From Parcubacteria group bacterium Greene1014_15 (GTDB lineage: Bacteria; Patescibacteriota; Minisyncoccia; Phycocordibacterales; VMGT01): DNA of 51,337 bases. The notes beneath the pieces were generated by a model that made no database searches, was not told the DNA's origin, and saw nothing but the letters and a program-made list of their open reading frames with translations. Within the stretch, counting starts at the first letter, position 1; each line of letters starts with the position of its first letter. Position numbers and translations under genes: made by a program. Shown here in pieces: positions 1 through 8,237 of this stretch. The stretch spans positions 1 to 51,337 of the forward strand of contig VMGT01000009.1 in the NCBI GenBank assembly GCA_007376725.1. The letters are read 5' to 3'.

Positions 1-249
1 ATCGAAAAAAGTCTAATTTTTCCAACAAACACAGCCTCAGAGACACAACCCCCTAAAGCACTTCCAGTATAACATTTTTGCATTTCGTAATTCACAGTCT
101 TCAATTGGCGCTTCCTCCGCCTTTTTCTTTCCAAAAAACCCCCTTCTCTTCCAAAAATTCCCATAGTATTAAAATTAAGCTGACAATAATGGCATGGCAA
201 CCGTATACACACATTTTCTCACATCCACAAATATAGGCAACCTCAAGAT

Positions 250-1977
250 CTAGAACATATCCACAATCCGCAGCCGCAGTTCAGTCTTTCCACCAAAAAC
301 TGACTTTTCCATATGCGCTACGAGTGATACCTTTCCCCCATCACGCACATCTGCAGAAAAATCTTCTGTTTGCGCAAAAAAAGCTATCGCGTCAACCTTT
401 TTCCCATCCTCGGTGCGAAACATCAGGCCAAGGTGGTTCTTTTCTTTGCCAAAAGTTCTGGTCTTGTCAATCTGCACATCTTCGAATAGAAAAAGTGGTT
501 TGGGATTTCCTGTGCCAAATGGCGCAAGGCGCTCAATATGCTCATACGTAGACCAAGAAACGTCGTCGAGCCGCAAATGCGCATCTATAATCACTCCGAG
601 AGTGGGAGCCTCTTTCTTTTCCACGCGCCCATACGCCGTAAGCAAAGCATTCTCCAAAAAGTGTATTCGCTCATTGTCAACAGAAAAGCCTCCCGAGACC
701 GCATGTCCGCCAAAGTCTATGAAAGCATCTGCCGCAAGCGTCATAAGTTCAACCACATTTATATTTCCCGGAGAACGACAGGAGCCTTTAATCACCGTTG
801 TCCCTCTTCTTCCCCACACAAACACTGGCCGCTCCATCTCTTCCATAAGTGTATTCGCTGCAAGTCCAACAAGACCTGGAAACCACTCCGTGTTCCCAAT
901 AACAATCACATCGCGCATCGTGCGCTCGGCAAGCTTTCCCTTCGCCTCTTTTATCATTGCGGCAACAAGACCTTTTCGTCTCTGGTTGATGCTCTCGAGA
1001 TGTGTTGAAAGGGTGATTGCAGAATCCGCATCACGCGTAGAGAGCAAATTGAATCCGTCAATTGGATCTGCTATACGCGAAGCCGCATTAATACGAGGCG
1101 CAATGGAGAAACCAATGTCGTCTTCCGTCAAAGCATGCTGGGCCACATTCATTTTGCGCAATAGTTCTTGAAGGCCCAGGCGCGGACTTTTGCGGAGTAC
1201 TTTAAGGCCAAAATGCGCAAGCGCTCGGTTTTCGCCATAGAGCGGAACCATATCCGCCACCGTTGATGTGCCAACCATATCGAGAAGCCATTTTTCCCAG
1301 CCCGATGCGATATTCCATGTCGGAAGAGGTCGAAGTAACAAACCTTGTACCAGCTTAAATGCAGTCGCCGCGCCGCAGAGCATCGTGAAAGGATATTTTT
1401 CCCCACGGCGTTTATTGTTAATCACCGCAAACGCAGGTGGTAAACGCTCCTCTCCTGTCACCGGGTCAATGATCGGCAAGTGGTGATCTGTAACGATCGT
1501 ATCAATCCCCAGTTCATTTGCTCGCGCCACTTCGGCAACGTCCGTAATCGCGCAATCAATCGTAATGACAAGCGTCACACCGTCTTTTGCAAATTGTTCG
1601 ATTGCTGGCATCTGCAGGCCGTAGCCTTCGGCATAGCGGTGCGGGATATAGTTCTTAAAATATGGATACTGTATCTTTTCAAAAAAGTCATGGAGCACGA
1701 CACTGCCCGGGATGCCATCGCAGTCATAGTCGCCATATACGATTATTTTTTCATTTTTTTGCACCGCCTGTTTGATACGCTCAACAGCTTTTTCCATATC
1801 GAGCATGAGAAATGGGTCGTGCAGGTCGCGTTCGTAATCGGGCAAAAGATACTCTCTTGCTTTTTTTTCGTCAGCAATGTCGCGGTAAAAAAGAAGTGAG
1901 CGCACCAAAGGAGGATACGCTCGTAAAGCTTCATCAGCAGAATCAGGAATCTTCTCTCGCACGGTATATTTTTTCAT
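250..1977 (-). CDS. recJ: Single-stranded-DNA-specific exonuclease RecJ
   Basis: RecJ degrades single-stranded DNA 5' to 3' in recombinational and mismatch repair in the cytoplasm. The 575-residue protein has the full family layout: a DHH phosphoesterase domain with DYDCDG at residues 83-88, IDC near 141 and TDHH at 163-166; the RINAASRI motif near 295; a DHHA1 domain with GGHAVSGGF near 423; and a C-terminal OB-like domain (about 455-575). Metal-binding Asp and His residues are all present. The length is usual for the family. ATG at 1977 is the only good start; no Shine-Dalgarno precedes it, but an extended -10 box lies just upstream, so the mRNA may be nearly leaderless. It is transcribed alone. 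Confidence 0.95.
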   Translation of the reverse strand: MKKYTVREKIPDSADEALRAYPPLVRSLLFYRDIADEKKAREYLLPDYERDLHDPFLMLDMEKAVERIKQAVQKNEKIIVYGDYDCDGIPGSVVLHDFFEKIQYPYFKNYIPHRYAEGYGLQMPAIEQFAKDGVTLVITIDCAITDVAEVARANELGIDTIVTDHHLPIIDPVTGEERLPPAFAVINNKRRGEKYPFTMLCGAATAFKLVQGLLLRPLPTWNIASGWEKWLLDMVGTSTVADMVPLYGENRALAHFGLKVLRKSPRLGLQELLRKMNVAQHALTEDDIGFSIAPRINAASRIADPIDGFNLLSTRDADSAITLSTHLESINQRRKGLVAAMIKEAKGKLAERTMRDVIVIGNTEWFPGLVGLAANTLMEEMERPVFVWGRRGTTVIKGSCRSPGNINVVELMTLAADAFIDFGGHAVSGGFSVDNERIHFLENALLTAYGRVEKKEAPTLGVIIDAHLRLDDVSWSTYEHIERLAPFGTGNPKPLFLFEDVQIDKTRTFGKEKNHLGLMFRTEDGKKVDAIAFFAQTEDFSADVRDGGKVSLVAHMEKSVFGGKTELRLRIVDMF

Positions 1978-1989
1978 GGCAGTTGTAGA

Positions 1990-1998
1990 AGTATACCA
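1990..1998 (-). promoter_or_regulatory. Extended -10 promoter element of recJ
   Basis: On the minus strand the sequence TGGTATACT is a TGn-TATACT extended -10 box. Only 12 nt separate it from the recJ ATG, so the transcript would start about 5 nt before the start codon. No convincing -35 box is visible, which is usual with an extended -10. Confidence 0.5.
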
Positions 1999-2040
1999 TG
2001 CCCTGAATAACTCATCTTACGCATCGGGAATGTTGTATCC

Positions 2041-2117
2041 GTCATTGCGAGGTACTCCGAAGCAATCCAGAATTCTGCCGCTACACTCTGGATTGCTTCG
2101 GAGTACCTCGCAATGAC
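2041..2117. repeat. GTCATTGCGAGG palindromic repeat, copy 1
   Basis: Two perfect 30-bp inverted arms (2041-2070 and 2088-2117) flank a 17-nt loop. The arms begin GTCATTGCGAGG and contain GAAGCAATC. Related copies lie at 5970-6052, 24206-24289 and 49646-49722. This is a dispersed foldback repeat of a type seen in many bacterial genomes; here it sits upstream of recJ. Confidence 0.9.
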
Positions 2118-2210
2118 GGACGTGTGTAACCTCATACATTCATGTATGGTTGCGTAAGGCCTCGTTGATTAATAACTTGGCATGATTCGGTTTCAGATTT
2201 CCGTAAGATT

Positions 2211-3437
2211 TCATTTTTTCGATTGAACAAATCTTGAGGCGTAGCAAGCTACGATGAAAGATTTGTGATTGAGAAAAAAGACTTTTTTCTGTCGCTTTGC
2301 TTTTCTCTGCTGCTTCACCATAAGTTTGAAGAATTTTTGAAGCTCATCAGTTTCTCCGGAAAGTCCGACGATTGGAGGAAAATCTTCCGGTACTTCCTCT
2401 GCAAATTCCAGATGAAAATCTTCAAGGGAAACACCGCAACCATGTAGATCAAGAATAAGAAAGGCAGCACATATGATACCAAAAGATCCCTGCTTGGTAT
2501 TCACGCGGTAGTACGTAAGCGTGGAGGTTATATCTTCAACATCTTCACCTGATCCCAAATCTTTTGCAGCCCATTCTAAAACATGAGGCGGAAGTTCTAC
2601 CCGTTCGAGAACAACATTTCGAAATCCAACTTCTTCAAAACACTGACGGAGGGCTTCAAGATTTTCCCTCTCTTCTATCTCGGCTTCGTCTCGCTTCATC
2701 TCTTGAAAGCACGGACCGTGATAGAAAGAATAATAGGTCAAAGACGTATGGTCACCTTCTCCAACGACGTACTCCCACGTGATGGGATTTGTCTCATGAT
2801 ACTTGTCTCGCCACCCAGTTTCCGATGATCTGCACTCGTGTACCAAAACATCATTTGCGATGTAGTCTAGTATCCATTGTTCATTGTATATCGGAAGCGA
2901 ACCACTGAAATAATGCTCTTTGTTCGTCTTTTTTGTGAGTTCTGTCTGCACTTCACGAAGCGTTTTCCCGACAAAGGGCGTCAGATCAAATTCCTCAAAA
3001 TTACCCAACGCATCTATATCATGGCAATTGTCGAGACTCCACGTCCCACCGCACCGTGCGCAAACAATATGTGGCGCGGGCAGAGAAAACGAAGGCCCCA
3101 TACCCTCCGATCCCTCGTGGATTGCAAACCACTTTTGACCTGCGCGTTCCGATATATGCTTCTCGAAAAATCTTTGGAACTCTTCCACTGTCATGACAGC
3201 GGACATACTATTCCGATCTGCATCCGTAAACAGGTCACGGTTGAGGCGTACACATTGACCGCGACGATCAGAGTAATATCGCCCAAGAATCGTGAAGGGT
3301 GTAAGATCCGAGGTTGTTTCTTCTGGAATATCCTCGAAATCATGTCGCCCATGCTCATCGCGCGACCTCATGAGTGCATAGAAACTTGCGTATGACCCAA
3401 GCTCTGCTGCAATACCTTCTTTTGTGTTGTAATCCAT
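2211..3437 (-). CDS. Unknown protein with a zinc-ribbon-like CxxC segment
   Basis: I do not recognise this 408-residue soluble protein. It is acidic through most of its length. Near residue 125 it has CARCGGTWSLDNC, a CxxC plus a further Cys that could bind zinc. The last 40 residues are basic and Lys-rich. ATG at 3437 is chosen because AGGAG lies 11 nt upstream; an ORF start 18 codons earlier has no such site. It stands alone between the recJ palindrome and a YjbQ-family gene. No signal peptide or membrane segment is visible. Confidence 0.7.
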   Translation of the reverse strand: MDYNTKEGIAAELGSYASFYALMRSRDEHGRHDFEDIPEETTSDLTPFTILGRYYSDRRGQCVRLNRDLFTDADRNSMSAVMTVEEFQRFFEKHISERAGQKWFAIHEGSEGMGPSFSLPAPHIVCARCGGTWSLDNCHDIDALGNFEEFDLTPFVGKTLREVQTELTKKTNKEHYFSGSLPIYNEQWILDYIANDVLVHECRSSETGWRDKYHETNPITWEYVVGEGDHTSLTYYSFYHGPCFQEMKRDEAEIEERENLEALRQCFEEVGFRNVVLERVELPPHVLEWAAKDLGSGEDVEDITSTLTYYRVNTKQGSFGIICAAFLILDLHGCGVSLEDFHLEFAEEVPEDFPPIVGLSGETDELQKFFKLMVKQQRKAKRQKKVFFLNHKSFIVACYASRFVQSKK

Positions 3438-3522
3438 GCCTGTTCTACTCCTTTTGTAGTATATGGACAAAAACAATCTGTCACAATTCAATCAGAAAGA
3501 CATTGAAAAAGCAACGCGACGC

Positions 3523-3557
3523 AAAAAATCCGCGGCTTCTTTAATTGAAGCCGCGGA
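3523..3557 (-). terminator. Intrinsic terminator of the YjbQ-family gene
   Basis: Read on the minus strand, an 11-bp perfect stem (3547-3557 with 3529-3539, TCCGCGGCTTC) is followed by a T run (GATTTTTTGC). It lies 18 nt after the stop of the gene ending at 3575. Confidence 0.85.
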
Positions 3558-3574
3558 GTATGCATACCACATCA

Positions 3575-4177
3575 TTAATTCTGCACTGTGTGAGGACGAA
3601 AATTCTCCTCATCTCGCACACGAGAGCTTTTTCTCCAGAGCGAGAAAAATGCGTTTTTCAATCGCCCAAAAAAAACAAGCAGACGTCCATCGCCTTGCAC
3701 ATGAATCGTTACACGCCGTGTGTGGCGCCCTTCCGCATCAAGATCAAAGAAGAGCACCGATTGCCACCGTCCAAGAACAGGAGTCGATCCTTGCAGCACA
3801 AGCGGTATAGATGGCTGGCCAAGAAGAGCCGCCATGCAGTGCCGGTCGCCATTCCCGTGCTCTTCCGGATCAACTGTTTTTCGCAGATATGCTAGTCGTT
3901 CCTCATCGTCATGGGCGTAGCGAATGACCGCCGGAAACAGACGTCGAAGCATCTTGCCAATATCCGTTTCAAGGAGTCCACTCTCGTCTTCATTGAGGAG
4001 AAGTGTCGTCGTTGTGTGGTGACTCTGTGCTAATATAACACCCTGCACAATTTTCGACTGAAGTACCACTTTGCCTATCGCCTTTGTAAGATTTCCCCAT
4101 CGAATACTTACGCCAAATACTTCAGTTTTATTTAATCTGTCAACATCAATAACGATATCTTGGCTATACGAGGCCAT
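3575..4177 (-). CDS. YjbQ/UPF0047 family protein
   Basis: This belongs to the YjbQ (UPF0047) family, for which a weak thiamine-phosphate synthase side activity has been described in E. coli; the physiological role is unknown. Family marks are SHHTTTTLLLNEDESGLLE, the HDDEE segment, NGDRHCMAALLGQ and LGRWQSVLFFDLD in the expected order and spacing. Unlike the usual 130-140 residue form, this copy has a basic C-terminal tail of about 35 residues after the core. ATG at 4177 is preferred because AGAGG lies 5 nt upstream; an in-frame start at 4264 would add 29 unconserved residues. It is followed by a strong terminator, so it is a single-gene unit. Confidence 0.85.
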   Translation of the reverse strand: MASYSQDIVIDVDRLNKTEVFGVSIRWGNLTKAIGKVVLQSKIVQGVILAQSHHTTTTLLLNEDESGLLETDIGKMLRRLFPAVIRYAHDDEERLAYLRKTVDPEEHGNGDRHCMAALLGQPSIPLVLQGSTPVLGRWQSVLFFDLDAEGRHTRRVTIHVQGDGRLLVFFGRLKNAFFSLWRKSSRVRDEENFRPHTVQN

Positions 4178-4326
4178 ATATCCTCTTTCTTCAAAAAAGT
4201 ACCGTGTTCTCTTAACAACAATACATCTTCGTCGAGTATTTGATAAGAGCTCCAAAGGTTGCATGGTGGCCTACATATATGTAATTCTCAAAAGGGACAA
4301 ACAGCCCTACAAAAAGGAGCGGAGCA

Positions 4327-5304
4327 ATGCCAGACAAAGAAGAACGGAGCAATCCAAAGACCGATCAGGCATTTACGGCAGATTCGATATATGGCCTGCA
4401 TAGAGAACGAACGTACGGCGGAGCATTGAGCTTTCTACGGAGAATTTACACAAAAAAACTCCGCAACATCGATATCGCGATTGTTGGCATACCGTACGAT
4501 TTGGCAACAAGCGATCGGCCCGGAGCACGTTTTGGCCCGCGCGCGCTGCGGGCGGCTTCAGTCAAAATTGCAAATTCAATACCGTGGCCCTGGGGTTTTG
4601 ACCCAACAAACCGCCTCGCAATAAGCGACTATGGCGACATTGGTCTCGACTTCGGATATCCCGATCTTGTTCCCCAGCAAATAGAATCGCAGGCAAGAAA
4701 AATTCTGAAGAGAAATGTATCAATTGTTGCTCTCGGGGGCGATCACTTCATTTCACTTCCACTTCTTCGAGCCTACGCCGCACGATTCGGGAAGCTCGCG
4801 CTCGTGCATTTTGATGCGCATTCTGACTCATGGCAAGACGTCTCCGGCAGAATCAGCCACGGAACTATGTTTTATCATGCGGTGAAAGAGGGGCTCATTG
4901 ATCCAGAACACTCGATACAAATAGGTATCCGAACGTACAACAAAGATCCTCTTGGCATACAGTGGCTCGAAGCAAACTGGATCCATGAACATCGCGCGTA
5001 TGAAGCGGCGTATATGATACAAAGGAGGGTCGGAAGTCGCCCAACATACCTCACCTTTGACGTTGATTGTCTCGACCCCGCGTTTGCGCCGGGCACAGGA
5101 ACACCTGTTGTCGGGGGGCTCTCGACCGCACAAGCACGCGCCATACTCCACAGGCTTCCCGGTATCAATTTTGTCGGGATGGATTTGGTGGAAGTATCGC
5201 CACCGTATGATGTTTCAGAAATAACAGCACTTGCGGGAGCGACAATCATCCTCGATTATCTCTGTATTCGAGCCTATCATCTGCCTGATAGAGGAAAAAC
5301 ATAG
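4327..5304 (+). CDS. speB: Ureohydrolase, agmatinase type
   Basis: A member of the arginase/agmatinase/formiminoglutamase family, which hydrolyses guanidino compounds to urea using two Mn ions. The Mn ligands are visible in the usual order: GGDHF, FDAHSD, and DVDCLDPAFAPGTGTP. The last motif with the following VGGLS is typical of agmatinases (agmatine to putrescine), but substrate cannot be fixed from sequence. The 325 residues match the family length. ATG at 4327 has AAGGAG 7 nt upstream. It is a single gene, and no other polyamine gene is in the window. A terminator hairpin follows directly. Confidence 0.88.
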   Translation: MPDKEERSNPKTDQAFTADSIYGLHRERTYGGALSFLRRIYTKKLRNIDIAIVGIPYDLATSDRPGARFGPRALRAASVKIANSIPWPWGFDPTNRLAISDYGDIGLDFGYPDLVPQQIESQARKILKRNVSIVALGGDHFISLPLLRAYAARFGKLALVHFDAHSDSWQDVSGRISHGTMFYHAVKEGLIDPEHSIQIGIRTYNKDPLGIQWLEANWIHEHRAYEAAYMIQRRVGSRPTYLTFDVDCLDPAFAPGTGTPVVGGLSTAQARAILHRLPGINFVGMDLVEVSPPYDVSEITALAGATIILDYLCIRAYHLPDRGKT

Positions 5305-5310
5305 AAATGC

Positions 5311-5346
5311 AAACGGGGGATACGCAGTGCGTATCCCCCGTTTTTA
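5311..5346 (+). terminator. Intrinsic terminator after the ureohydrolase gene
   Basis: A 13-bp perfect stem (5313-5325 with 5329-5341, ACGGGGGATACGC) with a 3-nt loop is followed by five T. It could also serve the convergent gene ending at 5351. Confidence 0.85.
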
Positions 5347-5350
5347 TGGT

Positions 5351-5818
5351 CTAATCATCCCAATAAGAATCCCGTGCAGCGAGAGCTTCCTTCAACTCTT
5401 TCTCCGCTTTGTACACCCTCCATTCATGGTACTCAAGTAAAATTGGAGCAAGTACATCGTTTGGATTTGACTGCCACTCACGATAATGCGTCGAAACTTC
5501 TACGTTATCCATCTCTTTGAGTGCAACGTCAACCCAGTTTCTTCCCATAAACAGAAGCAGTGTTTTTGCCCGCCACTGTATGCTTGCGTATGGTACACCT
5601 CTAGCGAGAACGGGCACACTCTCGTTCAGAGGAAAATGAAACAGGATACTAAAGCCATCTCCATCTCTATGTTCACGAGCTGCGTTATTCACAAGATCAA
5701 CAACACGCCGATAGAAGTTAACCCACGAAGGATTCTTAAAAAGCTCCGGGTTATTTTCGAAACGAACTGTTACTTTTGGAAGAGACGCCACTTTGGGATC
5801 TATCACTGGGTCTATCAT
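5351..5818 (-). CDS. Unknown 155-residue protein
   Basis: I do not recognise the family. The protein is soluble, mixed alpha/beta in look, with a C-terminal charged helix (KAEKELKEALAARD). ATG at 5818 has GGAG 8 nt upstream. It converges on the ureohydrolase gene, sharing the terminator hairpin between them. Confidence 0.65.
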   Translation of the reverse strand: MIDPVIDPKVASLPKVTVRFENNPELFKNPSWVNFYRRVVDLVNNAAREHRDGDGFSILFHFPLNESVPVLARGVPYASIQWRAKTLLLFMGRNWVDVALKEMDNVEVSTHYREWQSNPNDVLAPILLEYHEWRVYKAEKELKEALAARDSYWDD

Positions 5819-5969
5819 GCTTTTTCTCCATACAGCTCGGTTTTCCCTGCCGCTTTGGATTGAAAATATTCAAAACACAACACCGTAGAGATGCTACCAT
5901 ACTTATTGTAAAAAGCAAAACAACACCTGTGTAACTATCCAGAATTTCTCAGTAGACATATATAGCTCC

Positions 5970-6052
5970 GTCATTGCGAGGGCAAAGCCCGAAGCAATCT
6001 AGAGTACAATGGCAAAATCCTAGATTGCTTCGGGCTTTGCCCTCGCAATGAC
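5970..6052. repeat. GTCATTGCGAGG palindromic repeat, copy 2; otherwise empty 5819-6154 gap
   Basis: Two perfect 32-bp inverted arms (5970-6001 and 6021-6052) with a 19-nt loop. The outer ends match copy 1 (GTCATTGCGAGG), the middle differs (GCAAAGCCCG). It fills the centre of the 336-bp gap between two genes; apart from the promoter of the HIT gene I see nothing else in that gap. Confidence 0.9.
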
Positions 6053-6116
6053 ACACATGGGCGATCTCGTCTTAATGTATGCTATTGAGAAGTTCTGGGT
6101 AGTTACACACCTGGAA

Positions 6117-6144
6117 TTGCCATGCTTCGCAAATTGCATATACT
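6117..6144 (+). promoter_or_regulatory. Promoter of the HIT-family gene, probably leaderless
   Basis: TTGCCA (6117-6122), a 16-nt spacer and TATACT (6139-6144). Only 10 nt separate the -10 box from the chosen ATG at 6155, and no Shine-Dalgarno is present. Confidence 0.5.
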
Positions 6145-6154
6145 ATTCATATAT

Positions 6155-6559
6155 ATGGAAAAAGAATGTATATTTTGCAAAATTGCTGCTGGGGAAATTC
6201 CTTCCTACACTGTGTTTGAGAATAAAAACTTCAAAGCATTTCTCGATATTTGGCCGCTCAATAAAGGGCATGTTTTGGTGATTCCCAAAAAACACTACCG
6301 CTGGGTATGGGATGTGCCCATCATCGGAAAATATTATGAAGTCGTCGGCATGGTCGCAAACGCTTTGCGAAAAGCACTTGACACCGAATGGGTCACAAGC
6401 CTCGTCATTGGAGAAGAAGTCCCTCACGCCCACGTGTGGCTCGTTCCTCGTTTCAAGGGCGACGGCCACGGCGGCACGCTCAATTTTTCAAAACGAAAAA
6501 AACTGACAGCGACAAAGATGGAGGAAATGCAGAAACAGATTGTCGGGGCGTTCAAATAA
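6155..6559 (+). CDS. HIT family protein (histidine triad nucleotide hydrolase-like)
   Basis: HIT proteins hydrolyse or transfer nucleotidyl groups through a central His nucleophile. This 134-residue protein begins with the zinc-type CIFCKI and carries the conserved AFLDIWPLNKGHVLVIPK segment. The triad region reads HAHVWLVPR: the first two His (the second is the usual nucleophile) are present, but the third is Trp. The start at 6155 puts the conserved CIFC at residue 5; an upstream ATG at 6122 would add 11 unconserved residues. No Shine-Dalgarno is present and a promoter lies immediately upstream. Substrate is unknown. It is a single gene followed by a hairpin. Confidence 0.9.
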   Translation: MEKECIFCKIAAGEIPSYTVFENKNFKAFLDIWPLNKGHVLVIPKKHYRWVWDVPIIGKYYEVVGMVANALRKALDTEWVTSLVIGEEVPHAHVWLVPRFKGDGHGGTLNFSKRKKLTATKMEEMQKQIVGAFK

Positions 6560-6564
6560 CATTC

Positions 6565-6594
6565 ATCTCCTGCACGTTACCACGTGCAGGAGAT
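6565..6594. terminator. Hairpin between convergent genes, likely bidirectional terminator
   Basis: A 13-bp perfect stem (6565-6577 with 6582-6594, ATCTCCTGCACGT) lies between the HIT gene stop and the stop of the convergent gene at 6597. The T tract is weak (ATTTAG). Confidence 0.6.
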
Positions 6595-6596
6595 AT

Positions 6597-6887
6597 TTAG
6601 GTGTTCGCAAGAACGCCAGTCTCGTCCCGTTCTCCGGTCATAATATCGCCGAAGAATTTGATCTGGTCGAGATTATTCCATGTGGGCGGAAATTCGACAC
6701 GCTCGATAAACGCATAGCAGAGCGCGCGATACTCTCCGCTGTTCTTGCGCAAACAAAACTCTTGCGCAATTCCTTTTGGAAGCCGCCACCCAGAAGCAAT
6801 CCCCTCCTCGATCCGTTCGACAACACCCTCGTATGTCACTCGTAGAATATCCTTGAACGCTCCCAGACCATTGTGTTCGTCACACAT
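6597..6887 (-). CDS. Unknown 96-residue protein
   Basis: A small acidic soluble protein of no recognised family (core GLGAFKDILRVTYEGVVERI). ATG at 6887 is preferred because AAGGA lies 6 nt upstream, while the longer ORF start at 6932 has no ribosome binding site. It converges with the HIT gene. Confidence 0.6.
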   Translation of the reverse strand: MCDEHNGLGAFKDILRVTYEGVVERIEEGIASGWRLPKGIAQEFCLRKNSGEYRALCYAFIERVEFPPTWNNLDQIKFFGDIMTGERDETGVLANT

Positions 6888-6963
6888 ACTCAATCCTTCT
6901 GATAAACTATCGATACTGTCAGAATCATACACTAAGAATATGTGTGTGTCAATGTTTGCAACT

Positions 6964-7068
6964 GTAACCCCTCATACCCCCAAAATCCTCCCCAGCCCTC
7001 CTTTCAAAAAGGAGAGGGCAAGACACGCCTCCTCCCTTTCATAGGGAGGTCGGGAGGGATTTATTCAT
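6964..7068. repeat. GGGAGG-type interspersed repeat
   Basis: This element starts GTAACCCCTCATAC, contains two small inverted pairs (CCTCCTTTC/AAAAGGAG and CTCCCTTTCATAGGGAG), and ends GGGAGGGATTTATTCAT. The same end and a related start occur in the element at 10481-10708. It abuts the pgk stop codon. Confidence 0.7.
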
Positions 7069-7070
7069 AT

Positions 7071-8237
7071 TCAACTATAATGATATCTCTCTACCAGCGC
7101 CTCAATTCCGGGAAGCGTTTCGCGAGCGAGAAAATCGAGCATGGCTCCGCCGCCTGTTGAAAGAAAGAGCTTGCTGTTGCGAGATCCAAGACCGAGTGCC
7201 GCTATAGCCGCAAGAGTATCTCCTCCGCCAATGATAACTTCCGCAGAGCTGGTGTTGACAAGCTCGGCAAACGCTTTTGTCTGCGCTTCAAAACCATCTT
7301 CATAATAGCCAAGCGGCCCATTCCAAATAATAAATTTTGATTTGTCTATATATTTTTTGAGCATTTTTATGCTCGCAGGCCCCGCATCAACGATGCGATC
7401 TTCTTTCGCGACATGCATGGGCTTCACAACGGCCGTCGTTTTGTCTTCATGCTCAATTTCCACATCAATAGGCAAAAGAAGTTTCGGATCATGCAACATA
7501 TCACCCAAATCAATAGTCTTTTCTGACACGACAGATCTGCCGATTTCATAGCCTTTCAAACGAAAAAAATCATTCTGCAGAGCGCCCCCGACAAAAACAT
7601 GATCTGCCAGCTTGAAAAATTTTTTAAGGAGGGGTATCTTCGTTTCAAATTTCGCTCCGCCAAGAATAAACAAAAACGGATGCAGTGGCTCAAAAGCGCG
7701 GGAGAGCGATCGCACCTCTTCCATAAAACGAATGCCCGCGTACGAAGGCAAAAATTGCGGCACGCCGACAATTGACGCTTCCTCTCGATGAGAAACCGGG
7801 AAGCATTCATTTACATATATGTCCGCAAGTCTCGCCAATTTTTTTGCAAATTCTTTATCGTTCGTTATTTCGCCGTCATACTGTCGTATATTTTCAAAAA
7901 GAACCATTTCGCCATCTTCCAAATGTGAAAGGGCGTCCGCTGTTTTTTGATCGTCAATAGAGTCTACAAACGTAAGCGGGAACTGTTTCAAAAAGTAGTG
8001 ATATACAGGTGAGAGGGTTTCTTCTTTTTTGCTTCCGCGCTTACCAAATATGAGCGTTCTTGCTCCCTCTCTGCGCAGATACTGCACCGTGGGAAGCACC
8101 GCACGGAGGCGAAAATCGTCGAGAACCTCATCACCCTTGCAGGGAACATCAACTCCGAGACTCAAAAAAACACGTTTTCCGCGAAGATCGTGTACATCGG
8201 TAATACTTGGTATTTCTTCCGAAATAACAGCCGTCAT
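7071..8237 (-). CDS. pgk: Phosphoglycerate kinase, divergent
   Basis: Phosphoglycerate kinase makes ATP from 1,3-bisphosphoglycerate in glycolysis. The nucleotide half is well kept (FILGGAKFETKI, IIGGGDTLAA, LSTGGGAMLDFL), as are DFRLRA, LFENIRQYDGE and FPVSHREEASIVG. The N-terminal substrate loop is odd: the usual RVDFNVP is SLGVDVP, losing the conserved Arg and Asp and changing Asn to Asp, and the SHLGRPKG region reads FGKRGSKKE. The 388-residue length is normal. Its ATG overlaps the tpiA stop (ATGA), so the two are translationally coupled. Whether the altered site keeps full activity is unclear; no other pgk is in the window. Confidence 0.9.
   Translation of the reverse strand: MTAVISEEIPSITDVHDLRGKRVFLSLGVDVPCKGDEVLDDFRLRAVLPTVQYLRREGARTLIFGKRGSKKEETLSPVYHYFLKQFPLTFVDSIDDQKTADALSHLEDGEMVLFENIRQYDGEITNDKEFAKKLARLADIYVNECFPVSHREEASIVGVPQFLPSYAGIRFMEEVRSLSRAFEPLHPFLFILGGAKFETKIPLLKKFFKLADHVFVGGALQNDFFRLKGYEIGRSVVSEKTIDLGDMLHDPKLLLPIDVEIEHEDKTTAVVKPMHVAKEDRIVDAGPASIKMLKKYIDKSKFIIWNGPLGYYEDGFEAQTKAFAELVNTSSAEVIIGGGDTLAAIAALGLGSRNSKLFLSTGGGAMLDFLARETLPGIEALVERYHYS

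Noticed and set aside
1-40. AAAAAAGTCTAATTTTTCC at the window start, like the arm of the element at 25906
   Set aside because: Only about 18 A/T-rich bases match with one indel; too little to call another copy.
413-1171. Plus-strand 252-residue ORF
   Set aside because: It is antisense to conserved recJ motifs and has no ribosome site; a composition-driven shadow.
3463-3895. Plus-strand ORFs over the YjbQ-family gene
   Set aside because: They span a terminator hairpin and lie antisense to conserved YjbQ motifs.
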